Below are positions 9,065 through 18,145 of a stretch of 64,000 bases of DNA, piece after piece. The notes under the pieces are model-generated. The model ran no database searches and was not told where the DNA came from. It saw only the letters and a program-made list of their open reading frames with translations. Every line of letters begins with the position of its first letter. Position 1 is the stretch's first letter. The position numbers and the translations under genes were made by a program. This DNA comes from Bifidobacterium subtile (GTDB taxonomy: Bacteria; Actinomycetota; Actinomycetes; Actinomycetales; Bifidobacteriaceae): positions 124,001-188,000 of the forward strand of contig NZ_JGZR01000003.1 in the NCBI RefSeq assembly GCF_000741775.1. Direction: 5' to 3'.

Positions 9065-9967
9065 CTACCGCGCGATGCCGCTGACCGCCACCCGCACCGC
9101 CTCATCGGGATCGTCGGTGAACGCCACCAGTTCGGGGTCGAGCGGCGAAATGAAACCGCGGCCTTGCACGTTTGCTCCCAGCCAGTCGAAAAGCCCACGC
9201 CAGTACGCCGTGTCGAAGAGGACGACCGGAATCGACTTGACCTTGTGCGTCTGCACGAGGGTGAGCAGCTCGAAAAGCTCATCCAAGGTGCCGAATCCGC
9301 CGGGGCAGACGATGACTCCTGAGGAGTATTTGACGAACATCGTCTTGCGCACGAAGAAGTAGCGGAAGCTGATGCCGAGGTTCACCCACTGGTTGATGCC
9401 CTGCTCATGCGGCAGCTCGATGCCCAGGCCGACCGACTTGCCGCCCACGCTCGATGCCCCGCGGTTGGCTGCTTCCATGACTCCCGGTCCGCCGCCGGTG
9501 ATGACGGCGACATTGCGTTTCGCAATCGCCTCGCCCATGTGCATTGCGCTGAGGTAATCAGAATCGCTCTCCTTGGATCGGGCCGACCCGAACACGCTTA
9601 CCGCAGGCCCCAGCTCGGCCAAAGCGCCGAATCCGTCGACGAATTCTGCTTGGATGCGCAGCACACGCCACGGGTCCATATGCAGCCAATCGGTGGACTG
9701 CTCCTCCTTGAGCAGGTTGGCGGTCGTGTTGTCGCTCGGGACCATCGAGCCACGCAGCAGCACCGGGCCGCGCCGGTAGCTCTCCCCCAACGGCGAATGC
9801 CCGCTGTCATCCTCGCTGGTGCCGTCGGCCTCGTCGGAACCGTTGAATTCGACGGTGGAATCGTTCGTGGGCTGCCCATCGGCGAACTTCTCGTTTTCGG
9901 CTTGCTCATTCGCAGACTGCCCGTCAATCGGCTGCTCGCCTCCAAATGTCACCGCGTTCTCGGTCAT
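9065..9967 (-). CDS. TIGR00730/LOG-family Rossmann-fold protein
   Basis: A 300-residue protein with the LOG signature: GGGPGVMEAANRGA near residue 160 and PGGFGTLDELFELL near residue 225. LOG proteins hydrolyse nucleoside 5'-monophosphates (cytokinin riboside monophosphate in plants and some actinobacteria); in bacteria many are general nucleotide phosphoribohydrolases or PpnN-like. The first ~90 residues are Asp/Glu/Gln-rich and probably disordered, longer than the compact ~190-aa LOG proteins. It is transcribed alone. Confidence 0.85.
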   Translation of the reverse strand: MTENAVTFGGEQPIDGQSANEQAENEKFADGQPTNDSTVEFNGSDEADGTSEDDSGHSPLGESYRRGPVLLRGSMVPSDNTTANLLKEEQSTDWLHMDPWRVLRIQAEFVDGFGALAELGPAVSVFGSARSKESDSDYLSAMHMGEAIAKRNVAVITGGGPGVMEAANRGASSVGGKSVGLGIELPHEQGINQWVNLGISFRYFFVRKTMFVKYSSGVIVCPGGFGTLDELFELLTLVQTHKVKSIPVVLFDTAYWRGLFDWLGANVQGRGFISPLDPELVAFTDDPDEAVRVAVSGIAR

Positions 9968-10260
9968 GTTCTCTCCCTCTCCTCACGCATCGCAACCGTG
10001 TCCGTCAAGCATCGATCTCGCGCCACGCAAACCATCTCACGACTGCCGTTCGGCCGCCGCATGATCTTTCATGCGTCACATCGCGCAGTTCGCGCCGCCG
10101 AAATGCTGCGACGCGTGGCCGGACTTGCGGTGTCCGAAACCGATGCATGTGCCGTATCGTATCCAAGGGTAGCGTTGCCCGCCGATTGCGGCACGCGCAT
10201 GCCATCGCACGAACATGTCTTGCACAGTCATGGCGCATCGTCATGGCGCAAGCGTACCAA

Positions 10261-11514
10261 TCAGCGAATTGACGCACCGGATTCTGGTTGCGCAAGCCCA
10301 CGTTCGTAGCGCTTGGATTGACGATGCAGCAAACCACCGGATATTGCGGCGGAGAGCAGTGAGGCGAGCAGAATGCCGATTCTGCTTTCCGCGACCATGA
10401 CCGCGTCGCCATATGCCAGTGAGGCGATGAGGAAGGATACGGTGAATCCGATGCCGCAGGCGCAGGACATGGGGAACAGGTCGCGCACACGCAGCCCTTC
10501 GGGCAAGTCCAGCCGGGCGATATGCGTGCATATCCATGACGTGGCCATGATGCCGAGCGGCTTGCCGACAACCAACGCAATAAGAATGCCCATGACGATC
10601 GGCGAAACGAGCAAAGCAGGCGTGAAAGCGTCGAAATGCACCCCCGTGGCGAACATTGCGAAAATCGGCAGCGCCACGAGCGCGGACAAAGGCTGCAACC
10701 GGTCTCGGTAACGTGCCGCGCGCGGGGTCAATTCGCCATGCCGTTCGATTGCAGGCGTGAGCAGGCCGACCAGTACACCCGCCAGCGTGGGATGCACGCC
10801 GGCTTCGAACATCATGACCCACGCCGCGATCCCCACCAGACCGACCGCGAGCCACGGTACGCGGCGCATGCGCACCAGCAGCGCCCAGACTGCCGCGCAC
10901 ACAGCAAGCCCCGCGAACCAGTACCACTCATTGAGATGCGAGAAGAACACGGCGATGACGATGATGCCCAGCAGATCATCGACCGTGGCGAGCGTCATCA
11001 GAAACGCGCGAATCGAGCCGGGCAGCGCCTTGGCGAACAAGGACAGCACCGCCAGCGAGAACGCGATATCAGTCGCCGTGGGAATCGCCCAGCCTTGGGC
11101 GATAGCGCCGAGTCCACCCGCTGCGCCGCCCGGCTGCATCGAGTGCAGCACGTGCGCGACCAGCAGGAACAGCGCCGGAGGCACCAGCATGCCGCCGATT
11201 GCAGCGAGCATCGGCACGGCGGCGGCCTTCGGATTGGCCAGCGTTCCCGTGGTCAGCTCCTGCTTGAGGTCAAGCCCCACCACCAGAAAGAAGATGGTCA
11301 GCAGTCCATCCTGCGCCCAGTGCCCTATCGGCAGGTCGATGTTGGTCGCGGGAATGCCTACATGCGTGTGCGCAACGAAGGCGAAGGTGTCAGCCGTGGC
11401 TGGCAGATTCGCGAGCATGAGGCCCAGCAGCGCGCACCCGAGCATAATCAGCCCCGAAGCCCGGTCCGATGCGCCCAAGCGCTTGATGGCAGTCAGCATT
11501 CCATGTGTTTTCAT
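10261..11514 (-). CDS. nhaA: Na+/H+ antiporter NhaA
   Basis: A 417-residue membrane protein with about 11-12 hydrophobic segments. NhaA exchanges cytoplasmic Na+ for periplasmic H+ and supports pH and salt homeostasis. Family marks include GLDLKQELTTG, AIPTATDIAFSLAVL containing the two essential Asp residues of TM5, LATVDDLLGI, and the C-terminal GIGFTVSFLIASLAYG. I chose ATG 11514, preceded by AAGGAAG; a GTG seven codons upstream (11535) is possible. The downstream end is 293 bp from the LOG gene. Confidence 0.93.
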   Translation of the reverse strand: MKTHGMLTAIKRLGASDRASGLIMLGCALLGLMLANLPATADTFAFVAHTHVGIPATNIDLPIGHWAQDGLLTIFFLVVGLDLKQELTTGTLANPKAAAVPMLAAIGGMLVPPALFLLVAHVLHSMQPGGAAGGLGAIAQGWAIPTATDIAFSLAVLSLFAKALPGSIRAFLMTLATVDDLLGIIVIAVFFSHLNEWYWFAGLAVCAAVWALLVRMRRVPWLAVGLVGIAAWVMMFEAGVHPTLAGVLVGLLTPAIERHGELTPRAARYRDRLQPLSALVALPIFAMFATGVHFDAFTPALLVSPIVMGILIALVVGKPLGIMATSWICTHIARLDLPEGLRVRDLFPMSCACGIGFTVSFLIASLAYGDAVMVAESRIGILLASLLSAAISGGLLHRQSKRYERGLAQPESGASIR

Positions 11515-11551
11515 ATCTTCCTTGTCTGGTCGCACTATCCCCTAGTCGCTC

Positions 11552-11827
11552 TTAAACACCGCTAGCCAGCAGAGCCTGGTCGATGGCGTGACGCAGGAAT
11601 TGCGAGCGCGATTCACCTTTGGCTTTGGCATCCGCATCGATGGCCTTCAACCGCGATTTGGGCAAGCGGAACGAGACGGTTTCAAGCTCCTCGTCGTAGA
11701 TTCTCGGTCGTCCCGGCGTAATCTGGCCCACCGTGCCGTTCCAATCGCCGTCCTCGTATTCAGCAGCCATACGATCGAGCTGCTGGTCGGTGACACCGAA
11801 CAAATTGTTGATTTCTTCGCGATTCAT
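11552..11827 (-). CDS. BrnA-like/ribbon-helix-helix antitoxin
   Basis: A 91-residue protein whose C-terminal half (ETVSFRLPKSRLKAIDADAKAKG...SQFLRHAIDQALL) looks like a ribbon-helix-helix DNA-binding domain, as in antitoxins that neutralise a BrnT-type toxin and repress their own operon. The start is preceded by a perfect AAGGAGG. It lies 28 bp downstream of the toxin-like gene in the same direction, the toxin-first order of brnTA systems. The family assignment is by pattern only. Confidence 0.7.
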   Translation of the reverse strand: MNREEINNLFGVTDQQLDRMAAEYEDGDWNGTVGQITPGRPRIYDEELETVSFRLPKSRLKAIDADAKAKGESRSQFLRHAIDQALLASGV

Positions 11828-11855
11828 GATGTCCTCCTTGCTGCGTTGAGCTCAT

Positions 11856-12095
11856 TCATGGTCTTTTTCGATGGGGCGTCATCGCATGGTAGATGAGCCA
11901 TCGTCTGTGCCTATTAATGGACACCATTTCCAGCAAGCGTCCATTGCTATCCATTCCCACGGTAACCCATGAGCCGGAGCCGTCCATTCGCAAAGCGGAA
12001 AGCAGCGCCCCATGCCAGGCGTCCAACACATCGTGCTCACTGATCTGCGGATGGCGTTCATGAATCCTAGGATGGATGATCGGTTCGTCATCCAT
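11856..12095 (-). CDS. BrnT-like toxin of a type II toxin-antitoxin pair
   Basis: A 79-residue protein with HPRIHERHPQISEHDVLDAW...VTVGMDSNGRLLEMVSI...RWLIYHAMTP. This resembles a small BrnT/DUF4258-like RNase-toxin family of actinobacteria: His/Arg-rich N-terminus, central beta strands, and a YHA(M)TP ending. The ATG follows GGAAGG at a spacing of 8. The toxin precedes the antitoxin, so both probably share a promoter in the AT-rich 12096-12180 stretch. BrnT membership is an inference. Confidence 0.65.
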   Translation of the reverse strand: MDDEPIIHPRIHERHPQISEHDVLDAWHGALLSALRMDGSGSWVTVGMDSNGRLLEMVSINRHRRWLIYHAMTPHRKRP

Positions 12096-12325
12096 GTAGG
12101 AAACCTTCCTTGCCTATTATTGTATTGCAAAACCATAATACATTATTCTGCGTAGGACGATACTCAACAATACCCAACCGTCAGGCATGATTCGCAAGGA
12201 CGCCATCCCACTCACGTCATTGTTTTCACGCAACGACACGCCGCGTTTGCCACGTATAGGCAAACGCGGTATCTTATACGAGTTGCCAAAAACAAGGTCA
12301 AGGAAACAAAGCCTCGTGACAACAT

Positions 12326-12399
12326 GCGCCAGTAGCCCAATGGATTAGAGCAGCTGACTACGGATCAGCAGGTTGCAGGTTCGAATCCTGTCTGGCGCA
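12326..12399 (+). tRNA. tRNA-Arg (anticodon ACG)
   Basis: A 74-nt cloverleaf. The acceptor arms GCGCCAG and CTGGCGC pair, with discriminator A. The anticodon stem GCTGA/TCAGC encloses the loop CTACGGA, giving anticodon ACG (wobble inosine, reading CGN). The T-arm GTTCGAATC is canonical. No CCA is encoded. Confidence 0.97.
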
Positions 12400-12408
12400 C
12401 AACACTTA

Positions 12409-12440
12409 AGCCCTACAGCTGCAACAGCTGCGGGGCTTTT
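12409..12440 (+). terminator. intrinsic terminator after tRNA-Arg
   Basis: AGCCC-ta-CAGCTG, loop CAA, then CAGCTG-cg-GGGCT followed by TTTT, directly downstream of the tRNA. Confidence 0.85.
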
Positions 12441-12515
12441 GCATGTTTCGCGACACGGCTGGCACGCCCCGGCAAGGAGCTCCTGCACCCGTGACGCAGC
12501 ACCTGGAGGGGAACG

Positions 12516-13457
12516 ATGAGCCAACAGCCGACAACCGCTGGATCCACGATGCGATCGGGCCTCATCTATGGGTTCGGTGCCTATATTTCCTGGGGAATCC
12601 TGCCGCTCTTTTTCCTGGCTCTCGCCCCGGCCGGCGGATGGGAGATCGTCGCTTGGCGGGTTGTCTTCTCTGCCGCTTTGTGCGCGATACTGCTCACCTG
12701 CATGCGCAAATGGCGCGGGTTCATCGCAGTATGGCGCAATCGCCGTCTTCGACTTGCCTTCATCGTCGCGGCCCTGCTCACCTACATCAACTGGCAGACC
12801 TACGTGTTGGCCACCACCAGCGGACATGTCGTCGACTCCGCGCTTGGCTACTTCATCAACCCCGTATTCACGGTGCTGTTAGGCGTCTTCGTGCTGCACG
12901 AGCGGCTCCGACCCATGCAATGGGCATCGGTGGCTCTCAGCGCGGTAGCGATCATCGTCCTCACCGTCGACGAGGGTCGCATCCCTTGGATCGCCCTCAT
13001 TCTAGCCGGCTCTTTCGGAATCTACGGCCTGATCAAGAACCGGGTCGGGAGCAGCACGGACGCTCTCACCGGACTAGCCGTGGAGACCACCGTGCTCTCC
13101 CCCATCGCAATCGTCATGCTGATAGGAGTGCAGTTCGCCGGCGGAATCACCTTCGCCACCCACGGCGTCGGACATGCCCTGCTGCTCATGCTGGCGGGAC
13201 CGATGACCACCGTGCCGCTGATCCTGTTCGCCGCAGCCGCCCGACGCGTGCCGTTGAACTGGATCGGGTTCCTGCAGTATGCGTCCCCGACCATACAATT
13301 CCTGATTGGCGTATTCGTGCTGCATGAGGCCATGCCGGCGTCACGCTGGGTCGGCTTCGCCATCGTATGGGCCGGGCTCGCACTCCTCGTCGCTGACTCC
13401 ATAATAATGGTGGGCCGCCGTCATAGGATGCTCGTGCCCGGCACCCATTCCGCTTGA
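12516..13457 (+). CDS. rarD: RarD-type EamA-family transporter
   Basis: A 313-residue inner-membrane protein with about 10 predicted helices arranged as two EamA repeats. The N-terminus (GLIYGFGAYISWGILPLFF) and NWQTYVLATTSGHVVDSALGYFINP match RarD proteins, first described as chloramphenicol-sensitive proteins and probably drug/metabolite exporters of the DMT superfamily. The second repeat contains ASPTIQFLIGVFVLHEAMP. The start ATG has GGAGGGG seven bases upstream. The true substrate is unknown. Confidence 0.88.
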   Translation: MSQQPTTAGSTMRSGLIYGFGAYISWGILPLFFLALAPAGGWEIVAWRVVFSAALCAILLTCMRKWRGFIAVWRNRRLRLAFIVAALLTYINWQTYVLATTSGHVVDSALGYFINPVFTVLLGVFVLHERLRPMQWASVALSAVAIIVLTVDEGRIPWIALILAGSFGIYGLIKNRVGSSTDALTGLAVETTVLSPIAIVMLIGVQFAGGITFATHGVGHALLLMLAGPMTTVPLILFAAAARRVPLNWIGFLQYASPTIQFLIGVFVLHEAMPASRWVGFAIVWAGLALLVADSIIMVGRRHRMLVPGTHSA

Positions 13458-13706
13458 ATGTCGAGATGGAACAGGGTTTGCCAGTCTTTTGCGGCTCCTA
13501 TCTCTTATCGTCCTTGGGCCGATTGCTGAAGAGACATTGAACGCGAGACATTCAACATCATAGGCGGCTCATCCGCGTACGAGAACGTCAGAGCTCCCGC
13601 AGAACCCGCGCCATCAAGCAGATTCATCGCATCCTGCGTGCGACTTTGCTTTGACAGCCTGCATCATGGTGTAACGCGCTTCTCTGCTTCCACGATACCA
13701 GTGACT

Positions 13707-13841
13707 TGGACACAAGCCCTCAAAGACGCCGACCACATCCTCGTCCTCGACAACGGCAGACTCGTCCAACACGGCACCTATGAAGAACTCAACAACCAAG
13801 ACGGCCCATTCCGCCACCTGCACGCCAGCAGCCAACAATAG
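13707..13841 (+). pseudogene. remnant of an ABC-exporter ATPase subunit (C-terminal ~45 codons)
   Basis: The frame ending at 13841 encodes ALKDADHILVLDNGRLVQHG and TYEELNNQDGPFRHLHASSQQ, the conserved tail after the H-loop of an ABC exporter. No Walker A, signature or Walker B sequence precedes it, and the ~65 upstream codons do not resemble an ABC protein. It is therefore the decayed end of a deleted transporter gene between rarD and the SDR gene. Confidence 0.8.
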
Positions 13842-13934
13842 AAACCAGACCGCTAGGCACTGGTCAGCGGCACCATGATGCACGACACACCGCGCCTTGC
13901 CTTTGAGCGCACTCGAAGCTCTACGCTCGGCAGC

Positions 13935-14810
13935 ATGAACAAGCATTCAACAAACTCAACAATATGGCTCATTACTGGTGCATCATCCGGGTTCGGACAC
14001 GCACTTGCCGTCGCAGCGCTGCGTCGCGGCGAGAAGGTCGCGGGAACAGCGCGGCATCTCGAACGTTTCGCCGATCTCATCAACGAATATGGTGATCAAT
14101 TCCTCCCGATCGAACATGATATCCGCAATCGAGACTTGGCCGCATCCGTGGTTGACCAAACGATTAAACAATTCGGAGGACTCGATGTGCTTGTCAACAA
14201 CGCGGGCGTCGGCCAGGTCGGCACAGCGGAAGAGGTCACCGACGCGCAGCTGCTGGATATGCTCGCGCAGCATATTCTCGGCCCCGCCGCGATGGTACGC
14301 ACGGCATTGCCGACCATGCGAGCGAACGGCCACGGGGCAATCGTTCAGATGAGCAGTCAAGGCGGGCGGCGTTCATTCCCGGCCGTCGGCAGCTACTCTG
14401 CTGGAAAATTCGCGCTCGAAGGCTGGTCCGAAGCACTCGCAGGCGAGGTGGCGCCGTTCGGAATCAGGGTCCTTATCGTCGAGCCGAGCCGATTCCGGAC
14501 AGGGTTCAACCGCTCGGACGTGCTGCAGCTCGCCGAGGAAAATGCAACGTATGACGCTGTCGTTGGCAACGTGCGCACCGACATGACAGCATCGGACGGG
14601 CGGCAGGAAGGCGATCCCGCCCGCGCCGCCGAAATCATTCGCCGCGTCCTTGCGGCTGAGGACATGCCCTTGCGCCTGCCGCTCGGCGCGGAAGCGGCGC
14701 ACAACCTCACGACGCTCTACGAAACGCAGCTGGCGAATACGCGGGCAATCGCCGAGCTTTCCGCTTCGGCTGATTTCCCCGACGCGTCACACGCTGGACG
14801 CGGGTTCTGA
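13935..14810 (+). CDS. short-chain dehydrogenase/reductase (SDR) family oxidoreductase
   Basis: About 291 residues. It has the classical SDR features: the NAD(P)-binding motif TGASSGFGHALA near residue 14, DVLVNNAG near residue 85, and the catalytic Ser-Tyr-Lys set in MSSQGG...SYSAGK. An Arg in the second strand (GTARHLERF) suggests NADP(H). Substrate unknown. I chose ATG 13935 by alignment to the Rossmann start; an in-frame ATG at 13875 would add 20 residues and neither has a strong SD. It lies 42 bp before a MerR-family regulator in the same direction, suggesting a stress-inducible pair. Confidence 0.85.
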   Translation: MNKHSTNSTIWLITGASSGFGHALAVAALRRGEKVAGTARHLERFADLINEYGDQFLPIEHDIRNRDLAASVVDQTIKQFGGLDVLVNNAGVGQVGTAEEVTDAQLLDMLAQHILGPAAMVRTALPTMRANGHGAIVQMSSQGGRRSFPAVGSYSAGKFALEGWSEALAGEVAPFGIRVLIVEPSRFRTGFNRSDVLQLAEENATYDAVVGNVRTDMTASDGRQEGDPARAAEIIRRVLAAEDMPLRLPLGAEAAHNLTTLYETQLANTRAIAELSASADFPDASHAGRGF

Positions 14811-14852
14811 TGACGCTTTGGCGGTCAACCTCCCGCTTGTACACTCATTGAT

Positions 14853-15332
14853 ATGCCGACTCACGAACTCATTGCCAAGCTTCTCGATGCCGCCGATGCA
14901 ACTCCCGCAACGGATACGATCGAAGCGCTTCACGAGTTGCTCGACGATTCGACGATCGAAGCGGTCAGTGCACCTGTCCGCATTTCGGATGCGGCCGCGC
15001 TGACCGGCCTCTCTGCATACACGCTGCGCTACTACGAGTCGAAGGGACTTGTGCATCCTCATCACAACGCGGCTGGATACCGCGAGTATTCGGCGTTCGA
15101 CCTGCGCAGGATCGTGTTTATCGCGCGAATGCGGCTGTCCGGCATGACGATGGCGGATTTGCAGCGTTACATTGGCCTCGTCGAGCAGGGCGATACGACG
15201 ATACCGCAACGTCGGGCGCTGATGATCGCCCAACGCGAGCGAATCGAGCGACAAATACGTGAGCTCTCATTGGCGCTCGAAACGACGAATTACAAGATTA
15301 AGACCTATACTCCGGAAATGACCTCGGACTAG
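14853..15332 (+). CDS. MerR-family transcriptional regulator
   Basis: A 159-residue protein. The MerR winged helix-turn-helix starts only near residue 43 (RISDAAALTGLSAYTLRYYESKGLV). It continues through GYREYSAFDLRRIVFIARMRLSGM and ends in a dimerisation coiled coil (REDIERQIREL-type region near residues 125-145). The ~42-residue N-terminal extension (LIAKLLDAADA...LHELLDDS) is unusual for MerR and may be an extra helical dimer element. There are no conserved metal-binding Cys residues in the C-terminus, so a small-molecule or aldehyde/redox signal is more likely. The probable target is the SDR gene upstream and possibly the MFS gene downstream. Confidence 0.85.
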   Translation: MPTHELIAKLLDAADATPATDTIEALHELLDDSTIEAVSAPVRISDAAALTGLSAYTLRYYESKGLVHPHHNAAGYREYSAFDLRRIVFIARMRLSGMTMADLQRYIGLVEQGDTTIPQRRALMIAQRERIERQIRELSLALETTNYKIKTYTPEMTSD

Positions 15333-15404
15333 ACGGAGTAACGATAAGCGCGCCACAACACTTGAGCGCCACCGACTGTTGCTCAACTTAAGCGAGGAAC
15401 ACTT

Positions 15405-15473
15405 TGGCGTAAAACCATGGCTGAAACTAGCGTAAAATCGCAAATCAAACTGGCGTAAAATCATAAATGATTC
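15405..15473. repeat. three tandem 23-bp direct repeats (iteron-like)
   Basis: TGGCGTAAAACCATGG, TAGCGTAAAATCGCAA and TGGCGTAAAATCATAA begin at 15405, 15428 and 15451, exactly 23 bp apart. The first 12 positions are nearly invariant and the remainder more variable. They lie in the 313-bp gap between the MerR gene and the MFS gene, about 170-240 bp upstream of the MFS start. Spacing near two helical turns would place bound proteins on one DNA face. Confidence 0.75.
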
Positions 15474-15645
15474 GATATTGTCCTTGAATTCAAGCGCCGG
15501 GTAAGCGGGAATCCTTCGGCTTCGGGTGTCTGCGATACATCTTGTCGCGATATGCATTGTATATTCTACAGCGCGTATGCATCGCAACGCATTTCATGAG
15601 ACCGGCATCTGCCGATACCGATATTTCGCAAACGAGGTAGCCATA

Positions 15646-17115
15646 TTGAAGGCAGACACTGTGAAGGACGACACTGCGGAAGTGCCCACTGCACCGGAGG
15701 AAACCCACGTCTCCGCTAGAACCAAACTCTCGATCGGAGCGACGGCGCTGCTCTCGTTCGTCGGCGTGCTGACCGAGACCTCGCTCAACGTCACCTTCCC
15801 GACCATGACCAAGGAGTTCGGGCTGCCCCTGTCGACGATCCAGCTGCTGACCTCCGGCTATCTGCTCATGGTGACGCTGGTGATGAGCACCTCGTCGTTC
15901 CTGCTCAAGCGCTTCGACGCCCGGCTGCTGTTCCGGCTCGCGATCGCCACCAGCTTGGCGGGAACCGTGCTGTGCAGCGTGCCCGCGAACTACTGGGTGC
16001 TGCTCGCGGGCCGCTTGCTGCAGGCCGCAGCCACCGGAGTCTCGACGCCGCTGATGATGCATGTGATTCTTTCGCTCGTCCCGCAGCGCAGACGCGGCGT
16101 CTACATGGGCATCGCAGGCATGGTGATCTCCCTCGCCCCTACTCTGGGGCCGACATATGGCGGACTGATCAACTACTACTGGTCATGGCATATCATCTTC
16201 GTGCTGACCGTGCCCTTGCTGTTGCTGTCCTACATTCTGGGCGAACTCAATCTGCGTCTTTCGCCGCGCAGCAAGGCAGCGCAGCATTTCGATGCGCTCG
16301 GCCTCGTATTGCTCACGTTCGCTTTGGTGTCCCTGACTCAGATCTTCGACCGGCTCGGCGCCAGCGGAACCTTCAACGCCCCGGTGCTCATCGCCATCAC
16401 GGCCACTGTGATCGCCTTCGCGCTGCTGATATGGCATAGCGTGTCCAGTCGTGCGCCGCTGCTGAACGGCAGACTGCTCAAAACGCCGACCGTGGGCTTG
16501 CGAGCCATCAATTTCTTCATCCTGCAGTTCATCAATATCGGCAGCTCGTTCCTCATTCCCGTATTCGCCGAGCTTTTTTTGGGCGCGAACTCCATGCACG
16601 CCGGCCTGCTGCTGCTCCCCGGATCGCTGCTGGGGGCACTCATCGCGCCGTTCGCCGGGTCAGTGTACGACCGGCACGGAGCCGCGCTGCCATTGCTCGT
16701 CTCGAACATTTCGATGCTGATAGGCGTCGGCGCCTTCTGGTGGCTCACCGGCAATCTGACCCTGCCGCTGATCACCGGACTCTATATATTTCTGAAGCTA
16801 GGTTTCAACATCGGCTACAGCAACACGATGAGCGACGCGAGCAAGTATGTCGCCGCCGAGCAGCAGACCGACTTCAATTCAATGTTCAACACGTTCCAGC
16901 AATACGCCGGGTCCCTAGGCACCAGCGTGCTGGCCTGCTCGCTGGCGGTGAGTGAAGTCGCGCGGCCCGGCGATCCCACGCACGCAGCAGCCGAGGGCAC
17001 CAGCCATGGTTTCATGCTGCTCATCGGCCTGGCGCTCATAGCCCTGATAGCGACGGTCGTCTCAGTCGCGCTGCGCCATAAGCCGCCGATCCGCCTCACG
17101 CCCGTCAAGATCTGA
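15646..17115 (+). CDS. DHA2-type MFS drug/efflux transporter
   Basis: About 489 residues with 14 predicted membrane helices (DHA2 type). Conserved segments are TETSLNVTFPTMTKEFGLP in helix 1, LTSGYLLMVTLVM in helix 2, and the antiporter motif C region SLAPTLGPTYGGLI in helix 5. These proteins export lipophilic drugs or bile-type compounds by proton antiport. The start is probably TTG 15646, with GAGGT seven bases upstream; GTG 15661 is a second choice. The protein has a ~25-residue charged cytoplasmic leader. Regulation by the neighbouring MerR protein or the 23-bp repeats is an inference. Confidence 0.85.
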   Translation: MKADTVKDDTAEVPTAPEETHVSARTKLSIGATALLSFVGVLTETSLNVTFPTMTKEFGLPLSTIQLLTSGYLLMVTLVMSTSSFLLKRFDARLLFRLAIATSLAGTVLCSVPANYWVLLAGRLLQAAATGVSTPLMMHVILSLVPQRRRGVYMGIAGMVISLAPTLGPTYGGLINYYWSWHIIFVLTVPLLLLSYILGELNLRLSPRSKAAQHFDALGLVLLTFALVSLTQIFDRLGASGTFNAPVLIAITATVIAFALLIWHSVSSRAPLLNGRLLKTPTVGLRAINFFILQFINIGSSFLIPVFAELFLGANSMHAGLLLLPGSLLGALIAPFAGSVYDRHGAALPLLVSNISMLIGVGAFWWLTGNLTLPLITGLYIFLKLGFNIGYSNTMSDASKYVAAEQQTDFNSMFNTFQQYAGSLGTSVLACSLAVSEVARPGDPTHAAAEGTSHGFMLLIGLALIALIATVVSVALRHKPPIRLTPVKI

Positions 17116-17155
17116 GAACGTCAAAGGCTGCGAACGACAAAGGCTGAGGATAGCA

Positions 17156-17199
17156 AATGGGGCTTGGTCCACAGCCGCAGCCATGACCCAAGCCCCATT
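17156..17199. terminator. bidirectional terminator between convergent genes
   Basis: AATGGGGCTTGG (17156-17167) and CCAAGCCCCATT (17188-17199) are perfect 12-bp inverted repeats, with the MFS gene (+) and PfpI gene (-) converging on them. Confidence 0.8.
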
Positions 17200-17221
17200 C
17201 CACTCGACCGAGTGCAGCCTG

Positions 17222-17779
17222 CTACTCGGCGAGCGTGTCCTTGATCGCGCCGACGAAGGCGTCAAGGTCGTCGGGCTTGCGCGAGGAAATCAGACGCCAG
17301 CCGTTCGCGTCGCACACATGCACCTCTTCATCAACCTGCGTGGCACCGGCGTTCTCGACATCCGCCTTGATGTAACGGGTGCTGCTCGACGTCTTGCCCG
17401 GCAGCAGGCCAGCATTGACCAGTAGCCATGGGCCGTGGCATATCGCGGCGATGGGCTTGCCTGCATGGGCGAAGTCCTGGGCGAGCTTGACGGCGGCCGG
17501 GGCGACGCGCAGACGGTCCACATTGCAGGTGCCGCCTGGCACCACCAGCAGATCGTAGTCCGCCGCCTTTACGCTGTCGTATGTGGTGTCAGGCTGCACG
17601 GTCTCGCCCTCGTAACGGTCATGCTGCACGGTCTCGACCGGATCCATCGATGCCGCAGCCAAAGTCACCTGTGCGCCTGCGGTCTTGAGCTCGCGCAACG
17701 GCCGCGTCATTTCGGTTTCTTCGATACCCCAGTTCTGCACAATGATCAGGACCTTCGCTTCTTCGATAGCCTTTGCCAT
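17222..17779 (-). CDS. DJ-1/PfpI-family (type 1 glutamine amidotransferase-like) protein
   Basis: A 185-residue protein with the PfpI fold. The nucleophilic Cys elbow AAICHGPWLLV is near residue 105, preceded by LLVVPGGT and followed by TRYIKADVENAGA. PfpI/YhbO/YajL proteins act as stress-induced chaperone-like hydrolases or deglycases of glyoxal-modified macromolecules; the precise reaction is debated. The ATG at 17779 is preceded by AGGAGGA. It is a single gene. Confidence 0.87.
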   Translation of the reverse strand: MAKAIEEAKVLIIVQNWGIEETEMTRPLRELKTAGAQVTLAAASMDPVETVQHDRYEGETVQPDTTYDSVKAADYDLLVVPGGTCNVDRLRVAPAAVKLAQDFAHAGKPIAAICHGPWLLVNAGLLPGKTSSSTRYIKADVENAGATQVDEEVHVCDANGWRLISSRKPDDLDAFVGAIKDTLAE

Positions 17780-18145
17780 TCCATCCTCCTTCGCTAGTAA
17801 TCGTTCCCAGTTGCAGCGCCCTGCAAGCTGCCGCAACCTCATTCCGCTGGCCACAATACGACCAGCCGTACTTACGACGATAGCGATATTCTGCGCCGCA
17901 CGGGCAGTTTCAAGCCCGACGCGAAGTGAACGATCTCACATGAGCGCCCATGCCGGAGATTCGTCGTGCAGCATGCGCGGGTTTTGCCCGCATCGCGCAT
18001 TCGCATCACGCACATGTACGGCTACACGATACGATCCGTTGGCATTGGTCGCTGCAAAAAGGCGATCGCGGACTGCAAATACCGACTTGCATATGGAATT
18101 CCGGGCGTGTCGAGCATGGCAGGCAGGCGCATACACTGGTGGATT

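Noticed and set aside
13460..13705. Further exons of the deleted ABC exporter
   Set aside because: Translations of this stretch show no Walker, signature or membrane segments; only the last ~45 codons are recognisable.
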